A stretch of DNA of 26,043 nt. It comes from an uncultured Bacilli bacterium (GTDB taxonomy: Bacteria; Bacillota_I; Bacilli_A; RF39; UBA660). Each line of letters opens with the position of its first letter. Positions within the stretch are counted from its first letter, which is position 1. A program made the position numbers and the translations under genes. Below the pieces are notes generated by a model. That model saw only the letters and a program-made list of their open reading frames with translations, did not search any database and was not told the DNA's origin. The stretch spans positions 1-26,043 of the forward strand of contig CAKOJO010000012.1 in NCBI GenBank assembly GCA_934090595.1, given 5' to 3'. This document shows positions 14,374 to 21,874 of the stretch, one piece after another.

Positions 14374-15469
14374 ATAAATTAAATCTAAAGTGGCAAATAT
14401 CTCCATCTTGCATTAGGTATTCTTTGCCTTCGATTCTGAATTTTCCATTTTCTTTTACTTTTGTTTCATCGCCATATTCTATTAAGTCTTTATATGCAAT
14501 TACTTCTGCTTTAATAAAGCCTTTTTCAAAATCTGAGTGAATTATTCCAGCGCATTCTTTTGCATTCATTCCATCTTTGTATGTCCATGCTTTTACTTCT
14601 TGTGGTCCACATGTGAAGTAGGTTTTTAATCCTAATAGTGAATATGTGGCTTCGATTAATTTGTCTAGACCACTTTGATCTATTCCTAAGTCTTTTAGCA
14701 TTTCATTTTTATCTTCGTCATTTAATTCTGATAATTCTGATTCTATTTTAGCAGATACTGTTATTACTTTTGCTTGTTCTTTTTCTGCATATTCTTTTAG
14801 TTTTTTCACATAATCATTTTCTATACCGATTTCGTTTTCATCGATGTTTGCTAGATATATGTGTGGTTTTAATGTTATAAAATTAAATGACTTAATAGCA
14901 AATAGTTCTTCTTTTGTGTAGTCAATTAATCTTAAGGGAATGTTTTTTTCTAATGCTTCTTTTGATTTTTGAAGAGCAGATAGTTCTATTAATGCTTCTT
15001 TATCTTTTGTTGTTTCTGCTTTTTTCTTAATTTTGTCTATTCTATTGGTAATTATTTCTAGGTCCGCTAATGCAAGTTCTAAATTAATTATTTCAACGTC
15101 TCTTATTGGGTCAACACTTCCTTCGACGTGAGTTATTTCTTTATCGTTAAAACATCTTACTACTTCACATATCGCATCTGTTTCTCTTATGTGTGATAGA
15201 AATTTATTTCCTAATCCTTCACCAAGGGATGCTCCTTTTACGATTCCTGCAATGTCTACAAATTCAAATGTAGCTGGCTTTATTTCTTGTGGTAGATATA
15301 TTTCTTCTAAGTGTTGTAGTCTTTCATCTGGAACTGTTACTATTCCAACGTTTGGGTCTATTGTTGCAAATGGATAGTTTGCTACTAATATACTTTTTTT
15401 TGTTATTGCATTGAATAATGTTGATTTTCCGACGTTTGGTAGTCCTACTATTCCTGCTTTTAAACTCAT
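14372..15469 (-). CDS. ychF: Ribosome-associated ATPase YchF (Obg family)
   Basis: YchF/OLA1 is an Obg-family P-loop protein that binds ribosomes and prefers ATP. The 365 residues match the usual length: G1 GLPNVGKST (9-17), G3 DIAGIVKGAS, the atypical G4 region ANIDENE (the N-x-x-E form that goes with ATP use), a helical insert rich in Lys/Glu (about 130-185) and a C-terminal TGS domain (about 280-365) with LKTYFTCGPQEVKAWTYKDG. ATG start with SD AAGGAGTGAT. It lies 19 bp downstream of the AbgT-like gene and seems to be the last gene of the soj operon, as in the Bacillus soj-spo0J-...-ychF region. Confidence 0.97.
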   Translation of the reverse strand: MSLKAGIVGLPNVGKSTLFNAITKKSILVANYPFATIDPNVGIVTVPDERLQHLEEIYLPQEIKPATFEFVDIAGIVKGASLGEGLGNKFLSHIRETDAICEVVRCFNDKEITHVEGSVDPIRDVEIINLELALADLEIITNRIDKIKKKAETTKDKEALIELSALQKSKEALEKNIPLRLIDYTKEELFAIKSFNFITLKPHIYLANIDENEIGIENDYVKKLKEYAEKEQAKVITVSAKIESELSELNDEDKNEMLKDLGIDQSGLDKLIEATYSLLGLKTYFTCGPQEVKAWTYKDGMNAKECAGIIHSDFEKGFIKAEVIAYKDLIEYGDETKVKENGKFRIEGKEYLMQDGDICHFRFNL

Positions 15470-15488
15470 TTTATCACTCCTTGTATTA

Positions 15489-17084
15489 TTATAATGTTGG
15501 GTATACTTTTGGTCCTAATGGTAAGCCAATTAAATACCATGAAATTATTATTAATATCCAAATTAATGTCATCCATATAAAGTATGGCATCATTAATTTT
15601 ATACCGTCTCTTATTCCATATGTTTTTTCTTTATCTTTATTATATATGTTTAGGTATCCTACGTATACAACGAAGTATGCTAATACTGGTGTTATTCCGT
15701 TTGTCATAGATTCTGCTGCTCTAAATATAAATTGTGAAAATTGTGGGGATATATTTAATTGCATTAGCATAGGCACCATTACTGGTGATATTATTGTCCA
15801 TTTTGCCATTGATGTTGGCATAAATATATTTGCTATTGCTATTATTATTATTGATATAATTACTAGTGCTAATCCTGATAGTGGTAGCATTTTTAGAAAG
15901 TTTGTTAAGGCTACTACTATTATTGTTGGAATGTTTGTTTCTTTAAATATTGATATGAATTGTGCTGCAAAGAAAATCATTAATAAAAGCATTCCAAGTG
16001 ATGATAGTCCCTCACTAGTTTTTTCTATTAAGTCTTTATCATTTTTTATAGTTTTTGCTCCTATTCCATAGGCAATTCCTGTTATTATGAAGAATAGTGC
16101 TAACATATAAGTAAATCCATCTTGAAAATATGAATTATCTCCGAATAATTGGTCTACATATGCTTTTTCATTTAAGTCTAGTAGCATCCCTGATAGAGGT
16201 AGTCCTGGTATTATCATATATATGAATATTAATATTACTATTAATGCTGATATTTTAGCATATTTACTACCTTTCTTTTCTCTTTCTTCTTCTTTTATTT
16301 TCTTTTGTTCTTCATATTGTAGATCTAGGTATTCAATTTCTTTTGTTTTTCCTAATTCATCGTGTTTTTTAGATACGTATCTACCTAGTTTTTTAACTAT
16401 AATTTTTTCTGTTACTATTGTTCCTGTTAATGCAAGTAAAATACATGAAGGAATCATTATGTAAAGATTTGATGTCATTCTAACGTAGAATGTTTCATCT
16501 ATTAACCTAGCCGCTTTCATTGTGTATGGTATTAGATTAATGTCTATTGAACCAACAAAGAAGCTTATACTGTATCCAAATGCCACCCCAGCGAATGCTG
16601 ATGCTACTCCTGCTAGAGGGTTACGTCCATTAAATAGGAATAATAATGCTCCTAGTGGAATTAAAAGTGCATAGCCTACTTCATTTACTATACTTGAAAA
16701 TATTGCTAGTATCATTATTAAGAATGTTATAAATTTAGGATTGAACTTACTTAATCTTCTTTTCATAAATGTTTGAATTAAGCCAGTTGCATCTGCTACT
16801 TTTATTCCTATAAGTGTTATGATAAGTGTTGAAAGCGTTGTAAAGCTTATGAAGTTAGTAGCAGCATTTGAGATCATAGCTTTTACTCCATCATAACTTA
16901 ACATATTTGTAACTGTTATTATTGTTTGTTCTAGTTTGTTTGTTTGTGTATTAATTGTGTTGTATGTAACTGAAATATTTAAAAGTGATAGTATTGCACT
17001 TAATACTATGACTACTGCTATTAAAACTATAAATCCTGTAACTGGATGCAATTTTAGTTTTTTTTGTTTCTTTTTTCTTGCCAT
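15489..17084 (-). CDS. AbgT-family transporter
   Basis: A 531-residue integral membrane protein with a basic N-terminus (RKKKQKKLKLHP) and about 11-13 hydrophobic segments. It is recognised by family features: LSTLIITLIGIKVADATGL, NEVGYALLIPLGALLF followed by GRNPLAGVASAFAGVAFGYS, and the second-half FMPTSMAKWTIISPVMVPML with the later ESMTNGITP. A charged loop (about 235-275, Glu/Lys-rich) is cytosolic. AbgT members import p-aminobenzoyl-glutamate or export sulfonamides, and the substrate here is not determinable. ATG lies one base after the DUF951 stop, with the SD inside that gene, so it is coupled. It is an unusual member of a chromosome-segregation operon. Confidence 0.85.
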   Translation of the reverse strand: MARKKKQKKLKLHPVTGFIVLIAVVIVLSAILSLLNISVTYNTINTQTNKLEQTIITVTNMLSYDGVKAMISNAATNFISFTTLSTLIITLIGIKVADATGLIQTFMKRRLSKFNPKFITFLIMILAIFSSIVNEVGYALLIPLGALLFLFNGRNPLAGVASAFAGVAFGYSISFFVGSIDINLIPYTMKAARLIDETFYVRMTSNLYIMIPSCILLALTGTIVTEKIIVKKLGRYVSKKHDELGKTKEIEYLDLQYEEQKKIKEEEREKKGSKYAKISALIVILIFIYMIIPGLPLSGMLLDLNEKAYVDQLFGDNSYFQDGFTYMLALFFIITGIAYGIGAKTIKNDKDLIEKTSEGLSSLGMLLLMIFFAAQFISIFKETNIPTIIVVALTNFLKMLPLSGLALVIISIIIIAIANIFMPTSMAKWTIISPVMVPMLMQLNISPQFSQFIFRAAESMTNGITPVLAYFVVYVGYLNIYNKDKEKTYGIRDGIKLMMPYFIWMTLIWILIIISWYLIGLPLGPKVYPTL

Positions 17085-17085
17085 T

Positions 17086-17274
17086 TTAGTCCTCCACTAT
17101 CTTTTTTAGTTTTTTATTAAATTCTATTCTTGGTATCATTACTTCTCTTTTGCAATTTAGACATTTTATTTTTATGTCAGCACCAAGTCTTGTTATTTCC
17201 CAAAGATTTGTTCCACATGGATGTTGTTTTTTCATTACTACTTTTGTACCTATTGTGTAATTTTTATTTTCCAT
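17086..17274 (-). CDS. DUF951 family protein (YyzM-like)
   Basis: A 62-residue protein with TIGTKVVMKKQHPCGTNLWEI, then DIKIKCLNCKREVMIPR. The HPCG and CLNC cysteines are the conserved pattern of DUF951, probably a small zinc-binding or beta-barrel protein of unknown function. In Bacillota it is typically found between mscS/spo0J and ychF, as here. The ATG overlaps the 3' end of mscS by 11 nt, with SD AGAGGT in that gene. Confidence 0.88.
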   Translation of the reverse strand: MENKNYTIGTKVVMKKQHPCGTNLWEITRLGADIKIKCLNCKREVMIPRIEFNKKLKKIVED

Positions 17275-18049
17275 TTCTTACCTCTAATATGTTATACGGA
17301 ATAGATATTTTTGATTTATCATATTCTTCTTTTATTATCATGTTAATTGCTCTTCTTGTGGAATATCTTTGGTCTTTTTTTGTTTCATACATAACTCTAT
17401 ATTTTATACATGAATCCTCAAAATTTTGAAGTCCAAGTATTCTGAAGTTTTTTGAACTATTTTGTAATTCGTTTTCTACCCTTGTTTTTACATTTTCTAG
17501 CATTTCTAGAACTTTTTTATTTGGTGTTTCGTATGGAAAGGGTAAATCTAATATGACGGTTGGTTTTTCTCTTGAACAATTTTTGACCTCTGTTATATTT
17601 CTATTAGCTATAGTAACAATTTCTGATGAAAATGTTTTTATTCTAGTTGATCTTAATCCTAAATCTGTTATGTATCCTTGATATTTATTAATCTCTACTT
17701 CGTCTCCAACATCATATTGGTTTTCTATAATGATAAAAATACCAGAAAGAACATCTTTCATAATGTCTTGCAGTGCTAATCCTACGATTACTGATGCTAT
17801 TCCTAATCCTGCGATTATTGAGCTAACGTTTATTCCTAGAATTGTTAATAGCTTTAGTATTAAGAATATTATTATGATGTATTTTGAAATGTTTACTATT
17901 AGCTTTTTAATTGTTTGTTGTTTTCTATTTATTTTTTCTTTGCTTGTTAATAGTAATTTTTTAATAATTAGATATATGGTTAATCCTATTATTATGAATA
18001 GTATTAGTTCATGAATATTGTTTTTTATTAAAAAATCAATAAATTTCAT
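17264..18049 (-). CDS. mscS: Small-conductance mechanosensitive channel MscS
   Basis: MscS opens under membrane tension to release solutes on hypo-osmotic shock. The 261 residues have three membrane helices (about 13-32, 50-75 and the pore helix about 78-110). The pore helix carries the Gly/Ala-rich GLGIASVIVGLALQDIMKDVLSG pattern, followed by the cytosolic beta domain (QYDVGDEVEINKYQGYITDLGLRSTRIKT, with the signature VGD). An alpha/beta C-terminal part ends near IPYNILEVRNGK. ATG at 18049 follows the spo0J TGA by five bases; the in-frame GTG at 18058 is the SD AGGTGA itself. This small MscS occurs in the same place (YyaD/YyaE region) in other Bacillota. Confidence 0.93.
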   Translation of the reverse strand: MKFIDFLIKNNIHELILFIIIGLTIYLIIKKLLLTSKEKINRKQQTIKKLIVNISKYIIIIFLILKLLTILGINVSSIIAGLGIASVIVGLALQDIMKDVLSGIFIIIENQYDVGDEVEINKYQGYITDLGLRSTRIKTFSSEIVTIANRNITEVKNCSREKPTVILDLPFPYETPNKKVLEMLENVKTRVENELQNSSKNFRILGLQNFEDSCIKYRVMYETKKDQRYSTRRAINMIIKEEYDKSKISIPYNILEVRNGK

Positions 18050-18054
18050 TTTTA

Positions 18055-18951
18055 TCACCTACTTATATAGTTCATTATTTCTAATATTCTGTTTAGGTCA
18101 TTATCATTTTCATATGATATTTCCATTTTTTTATTATTTAATTTTACTTTTGTTCCAAAATATTCTGATAGTTGTTTTTCTAAATCAATATACTCGCTTG
18201 ATTTTTCTTTGTGTTGTTTAGTAATTTTGTTTTTTCTTTCATATTCATCATTGTTTGATGATAGTTGTTCTAGTTGTCTCACACTTAGATTGTCTGTGAT
18301 TGTTTTTGCCGCTAATGTTTCTATTTTGTCTTTATCTTCTAATTTTGATAATACTCTGGCATGTCCCATTGTAATTTTGTTAGTAATAATTAAGTCTTTG
18401 ATTGATTCTGGAAGGTTTAGTATTCCTAGAATGTTTGTTATGTGACTTCTTGACTTACCAACTTTTTTTGCAAGTTGTTCTTGATTTAGATTTAGTGCTT
18501 GCATTAGATTTTTGTATGCTTCTGCCTCTTCAATAGGGTTTAGGTTTTCTCTTTGAAGGTTTTCTAATACTGCGATCTCCATCATTTGTTCATCTGTAAA
18601 GTCTCTAATTATTGCTGGAATTGTTTCTTTTCCTGCTAATTGAGAGGCACGATATCTTCTTTCTCCTGCTACTATTTCGTAACCTTTTATGCTTTTCTTT
18701 ACTATTATTGGTTGAATTACTCCATGTTCTTTTATTGATTCTGCTAATTCTTGAAGTGCTTCTTCATCGAATATTTTTCTAGGTTGATATGGATTTACTC
18801 TTAAATCAGATAGTTTTAATTCTTTTACTTCATCTAATTCTACTGTTTCCATTATTTTTTCTTCTACTTTGTCATAGTTAATGTCTTCAATATTAAATAG
18901 TTCTTCTAGTCCTATTCCTAGGGCTCTTCTTGTTTTATTATTTGTTTCCAT
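18055..18951 (-). CDS. parB: Chromosome-partitioning protein ParB (Spo0J)
   Basis: ParB/Spo0J loads on parS as a CTP-dependent clamp and recruits Soj and SMC. The 298 residues show the N-terminal ParA-contact segment RRALGIGLEELF (8-19), the CTPase/N-domain with HGVIQPIIVKK, GERRYRAS (96-103) and ENLQRENLNPIEEA, the parS-binding HTH (about 156-182, QEQLAKKVGKSRSHITN) and a C-terminal dimerisation domain (about 255-298) ending LNRILEIMNYISR. The frame can open at a TTG (18960), but the ATG at 18951, inside the soj 3' end (14-nt overlap) and 8 bases after GAGGTGAT, is chosen. It is the second gene of soj-spo0J-mscS-DUF951-abgT-ychF. Confidence 0.96.
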   Translation of the reverse strand: METNNKTRRALGIGLEELFNIEDINYDKVEEKIMETVELDEVKELKLSDLRVNPYQPRKIFDEEALQELAESIKEHGVIQPIIVKKSIKGYEIVAGERRYRASQLAGKETIPAIIRDFTDEQMMEIAVLENLQRENLNPIEEAEAYKNLMQALNLNQEQLAKKVGKSRSHITNILGILNLPESIKDLIITNKITMGHARVLSKLEDKDKIETLAAKTITDNLSVRQLEQLSSNNDEYERKNKITKQHKEKSSEYIDLEKQLSEYFGTKVKLNNKKMEISYENDNDLNRILEIMNYISR

Positions 18952-19717
18952 TTGCTTCAATCACCTCTTTGGCTAAATTTAGATATGCTTCTGATCCTCT
19001 ACTTTTTGGATCATATGCTATTATTGGTTTTCCATGTGATGGTGCTTCTGTTAATCTGATAAGTCTTGGAATTATTGTATTGTATACTTTGTCTTTGAAG
19101 TATTTTCTTATTTCTTCAACTACTTCTAATCCTAAGTTTGTTCTTACATCTAGCATTGTTAATAGTACTCCTTCTATTGCTAAATTAGGATTTAGATTGG
19201 CTTGAGTATACATTATTGCTTTTAGTAATTGGGTAATTCCCTCTAATGCAAAGAATTCACATTGTACTGGGATTATTACCGAGTCTGATGCCGTTAGAGC
19301 ATTTGTTGTTATTATACCAAGTGATGGAGGGCAATCTATTATTATGTAATCATATTGATCTTTTATTTTACTAATATGATATTTTAATTGTTCTGCCTTT
19401 GATATGTTAGAGTCTTTATGTTCTAATTCTATGTCTATTCCTGCTAGGTTTATGTTTGCTGGAAGTACGTATAGATTTTTGTATTTTGTTTTTACTATGG
19501 TTTCTTCAATTGTTGATGTGTCATTTAAAACGTTATAAATACTTTTTTCTATTTCTCCTTTGTTTATACCTATTCCTGTTGTTGCATTGCATTGTGGATC
19601 TAGATCTATTAATAGAACTTTTTTATTTAATAATGCTAATGATGCAGAAAGATTAATACTTGTAGTAGTTTTTCCTACTCCACCTTTTTGATTTATTAAA
19701 GATATTACTTTTCCCAT
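18938..19717 (-). CDS. soj: Chromosome-partitioning ATPase ParA (Soj)
   Basis: Soj/ParA is a deviant Walker ATPase that positions the origin with ParB and controls DnaA. The 259 residues begin with the P-loop QKGGVGKTTTS (10-20; signature Lys11 and Lys16), then DLDPQCNATTG, the Walker B-like YDYIIIDCPPSLG and VIIPVQCEFFALEGITQL, all standard for chromosomal ParA. Length is normal. ATG start with SD AGGTGG. It overlaps spo0J by 14 nt. The operon appears to start here, about 100 bp after the noc terminator. Confidence 0.97.
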   Translation of the reverse strand: MGKVISLINQKGGVGKTTTSINLSASLALLNKKVLLIDLDPQCNATTGIGINKGEIEKSIYNVLNDTSTIEETIVKTKYKNLYVLPANINLAGIDIELEHKDSNISKAEQLKYHISKIKDQYDYIIIDCPPSLGIITTNALTASDSVIIPVQCEFFALEGITQLLKAIMYTQANLNPNLAIEGVLLTMLDVRTNLGLEVVEEIRKYFKDKVYNTIIPRLIRLTEAPSHGKPIIAYDPKSRGSEAYLNLAKEVIEANGNK

Positions 19718-19753
19718 TTTGTTACCACCTATTTCTTTCTTTATACTATATAT

Positions 19754-19782
19754 ATTCTATCAAAAATTTCTTTGTTTTTAAA
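19754..19782 (-). promoter_or_regulatory. Possible promoter of the soj operon
   Basis: -35 TTTAAA (19777-19782), 17-bp spacer, -10 TAGAAT (19754-19759) preceded by TGA (extended -10). It is in the only gap before soj, but neither box is perfect. Confidence 0.4.
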
Positions 19783-19816
19783 GTTATTTTTCATGTTTTT
19801 AGTTTTATATTAAAAA

Positions 19817-19836
19817 AATGCCTATATATAGGCATT
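19817..19836 (-). terminator. Terminator of the noc-like gene
   Basis: 8-bp stem AATGCCTA / TAGGCATT with a TATA loop, followed by TTTTTAATA on the minus strand. It overlaps the stop codon. Confidence 0.88.
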
Positions 19837-21109
19837 AAAATTTGTTTTTGTCTATTTTTATTATGATTTGGTAAACATTATCTAAGTCGAATTCTTGAAC
19901 ATCAATATTAAAACCAAACTTTTCTGTATTTTGTACTGCTTGTCTAACATTATTTATAGCAAATCTTAAATCATATACTTGGTTATAACTTGGTTGTTCT
20001 TCTTTTAATTCATTTGGTACAGTCACCACTTGTGATTCTTGTTGATTATTATTTACACTTACTGGTGTTTGTTCTTGTGGTGTTTTAATTTCTTGTGGTT
20101 GTATTTCAGTTATGGTAGGAATACTTATTGATTGTTCTGTTTGAATAGGTTGTTCGTTGATATTTAGGGGTTGATTTTGTACATCAGTGTTAATGTTTAC
20201 TTTTGGAATTGATGGTTGCTCTATTGCTGTATCTTGTGTAGATTCTTGTCTTAACATATCAAAAATGTTGGGTTTTGGTGTTGGTGGTTCTGCTTTAATT
20301 TCAGCTTGAGCTTCAGGTTGTGTTTCTTTTATTTCGTTTGGTATAGTTACTATTTGTGGTTCTTGTTGATTAGCATTTACACTTACTGGTGCTTGTTCTT
20401 GTGGTTGTGGTGCATTTGCTACTATGTCATTTTCCATTTTATTTATATGTTCTTCCAAAATGCTTTTGTTTTGATGTTCTATTGGTTGTTCTTCTTGTGG
20501 TTTTTTCCCAGTTAAGGCCATTATTTCATCATCTAATTGTCTTACTGTTAATCTATTCATTATTACTTGGTTTAATAGTTTCTTTTGATCTTCTACATTT
20601 GGAACGTTTAATAGACTTCTAGCGTGACGTTCTGATATTTGTTTATTTAGTAGTGCTGTTTGAACTTCTTCAGCTAGGTTTAAAAGTCTTAATTTATTAG
20701 CTACTGTTGATTGTGATTTTCCTAAGTTTGCTGCTAATTCTTCTTGAGTTATATTATCTAATTTTAGAATTGTTTGGTATGTTTTTGCTTCTTCGATTGG
20801 GGTTAAATCAGATCTTTGAAGATTTTCAAGTAAAGCAATTTTAGCTGTTTCTTTATCATCTATGTCTCTTACTAAGGCTGGTATTGTTGTTTTTCCCGCC
20901 AATTGTGAAGCACGATATCTTCTTTCTCCTGCTATTATTTCGTATTTATCACCAATTTTTCTTACTATTATTGGTTGAATTACTCCATGTTCTTTTATAG
21001 ATAAAGCTAACTCATTTAATGCTTGTTCATCAAATATTTCTCTTGGTTGAAATCTATTTGGCATTATATCGTTTATATTAAGTTCGAATACTTCTTTTTC
21101 CAAGTTCAT
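19835..21109 (-). CDS. noc: Noc-like ParB paralogue with a long disordered linker
   Basis: A second ParB-family protein, 424 residues (Noc is usually about 280). The N-terminal CTPase region (HGVIQPIIVRK, GERRYRAS at 62-69, ENLQRSDLTPIEEA) and the HTH (about 120-146, GKSQSTVANKLRLLNL) match Noc more than Spo0J. Noc binds NBS sites and blocks division over the nucleoid. Residues about 202-372 are a Gln/Pro/Glu-rich, probably disordered linker containing a 30-residue repeat (236-265 and 344-373). Residues about 376-424 (RFAINNVRQAVQ...YQIIIKIDK) look like the Noc C-terminal dimerisation domain. The start lacks the amphipathic helix that anchors Bacillus Noc to the membrane. It sits between rsmG and soj, exactly where noc is expected, with its own promoter and terminator. 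Confidence 0.88.
   Translation of the reverse strand: MNLEKEVFELNINDIMPNRFQPREIFDEQALNELALSIKEHGVIQPIIVRKIGDKYEIIAGERRYRASQLAGKTTIPALVRDIDDKETAKIALLENLQRSDLTPIEEAKTYQTILKLDNITQEELAANLGKSQSTVANKLRLLNLAEEVQTALLNKQISERHARSLLNVPNVEDQKKLLNQVIMNRLTVRQLDDEIMALTGKKPQEEQPIEHQNKSILEEHINKMENDIVANAPQPQEQAPVSVNANQQEPQIVTIPNEIKETQPEAQAEIKAEPPTPKPNIFDMLRQESTQDTAIEQPSIPKVNINTDVQNQPLNINEQPIQTEQSISIPTITEIQPQEIKTPQEQTPVSVNNNQQESQVVTVPNELKEEQPSYNQVYDLRFAINNVRQAVQNTEKFGFNIDVQEFDLDNVYQIIIKIDKNKF
19991..20404 (-). repeat. Two distant repeats within the Noc linker
   Basis: Segments 20315-20404 and 19991-20080 (30 codons each, starts 324 bp apart) encode PQEQ(A/T)PVSVN(A/N)NQQE and then (I/V)VT(I/V)PNE(I/L)KE-QP. 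The copies are diverged but clearly related and point to internal duplication of a disordered motif. Confidence 0.8.
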
Positions 21110-21149
21110 ATTATCCCTCTTTTCATTCTTTATAGTTCCCCTAATGTAA

Positions 21150-21178
21150 ATTATACAATAAAAAAAGAGACTTTACAA
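21150..21178 (-). promoter_or_regulatory. Promoter of the noc-like gene
   Basis: -35 TTGTAA (21173-21178), 17-bp spacer, -10 TATAAT (21150-21155) on the minus strand. The -35 lies on the rsmG stop codon (21173-21175). Confidence 0.65.
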
Positions 21179-21874
21179 TGGTATATGCTTAATTTTTGCA
21201 AAATCTCTTGGGTAAGTTTGTGATACTTTGTTTAATTTTCTTATTTTTAAGATTGTTCTTGTACTTTGTTCTACTGGTAATTCGAATTGATACATTTTCT
21301 CTAACCTAAAGTTTAGTGTTTTTAAAGCATTTTCGGATTTTAATAATTCTTCTTCGACTTTTGCTTTTAGAATTATAAAGTATCCTTTTACTTTTACTAA
21401 TTGTGAAGCCATTTCTAGTATTACGGGAATGCTTGCTACTGCTCGTGATGTTACTATATCAAATTCTTCTTGATGTTTTCTTGAGTATTCTTCTATTCTT
21501 GCTGTTTCTACTTTTATGTTTTCTAGGTTTAATTCTTTTATTAAGTAATTTAAAAATTTTGTTCTTTTTTCAAGTGAGTCTACTAATGTTACATCTAGTT
21601 CTGGGTATGCTATTTTTAAGACTACTCCAGGAAAACCTGCTCCACTTCCTATATCACATAGTTTTATGTTTTTATCTTCAATTAGAGGTGCTGATGCTAA
21701 TGAGTCATAAAAGTGTTTTAAGTATACTTCTTTTTTAGCAGTTATTCCTGTTAGATTTATTTTTTTGTTTTCTTCTACTAAGATTTTGTAATATTTGTTT
21801 AATTGTTCTAGTTGTTCTTCACTTAATACTATATTTATTTTTTTTAATTCTAATATAAATTCTTCTTTAGTCAT
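21173..21874 (-). CDS. rsmG: 16S rRNA (guanine-N7)-methyltransferase RsmG (GidB)
   Basis: RsmG methylates N7 of G527 in 16S rRNA using SAM. The 233 residues show NLTGI, YLKHFYDSLA, the SAM-binding CDIGSGAGFPGVVLKI (about 76-91), DSLEKRTKFLNYL, and DIVTSRAVASIPVILEMA with the conserved SRA. Length is normal. ATG lies in the 3' end of mnmG (8-nt overlap) after SD AAGGGG, so it is third in the mnmE-mnmG-rsmG operon. No terminator is visible after it. Confidence 0.96.
   Translation of the reverse strand: MTKEEFILELKKINIVLSEEQLEQLNKYYKILVEENKKINLTGITAKKEVYLKHFYDSLASAPLIEDKNIKLCDIGSGAGFPGVVLKIAYPELDVTLVDSLEKRTKFLNYLIKELNLENIKVETARIEEYSRKHQEEFDIVTSRAVASIPVILEMASQLVKVKGYFIILKAKVEEELLKSENALKTLNFRLEKMYQFELPVEQSTRTILKIRKLNKVSQTYPRDFAKIKHIPL

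Noticed and set aside
15418..16071. Plus-strand ORF of 217 residues with hydrophobic composition
   Set aside because: It runs opposite the AbgT-like gene and ychF start; the hydrophobicity mirrors antisense of membrane codons, with no SD.
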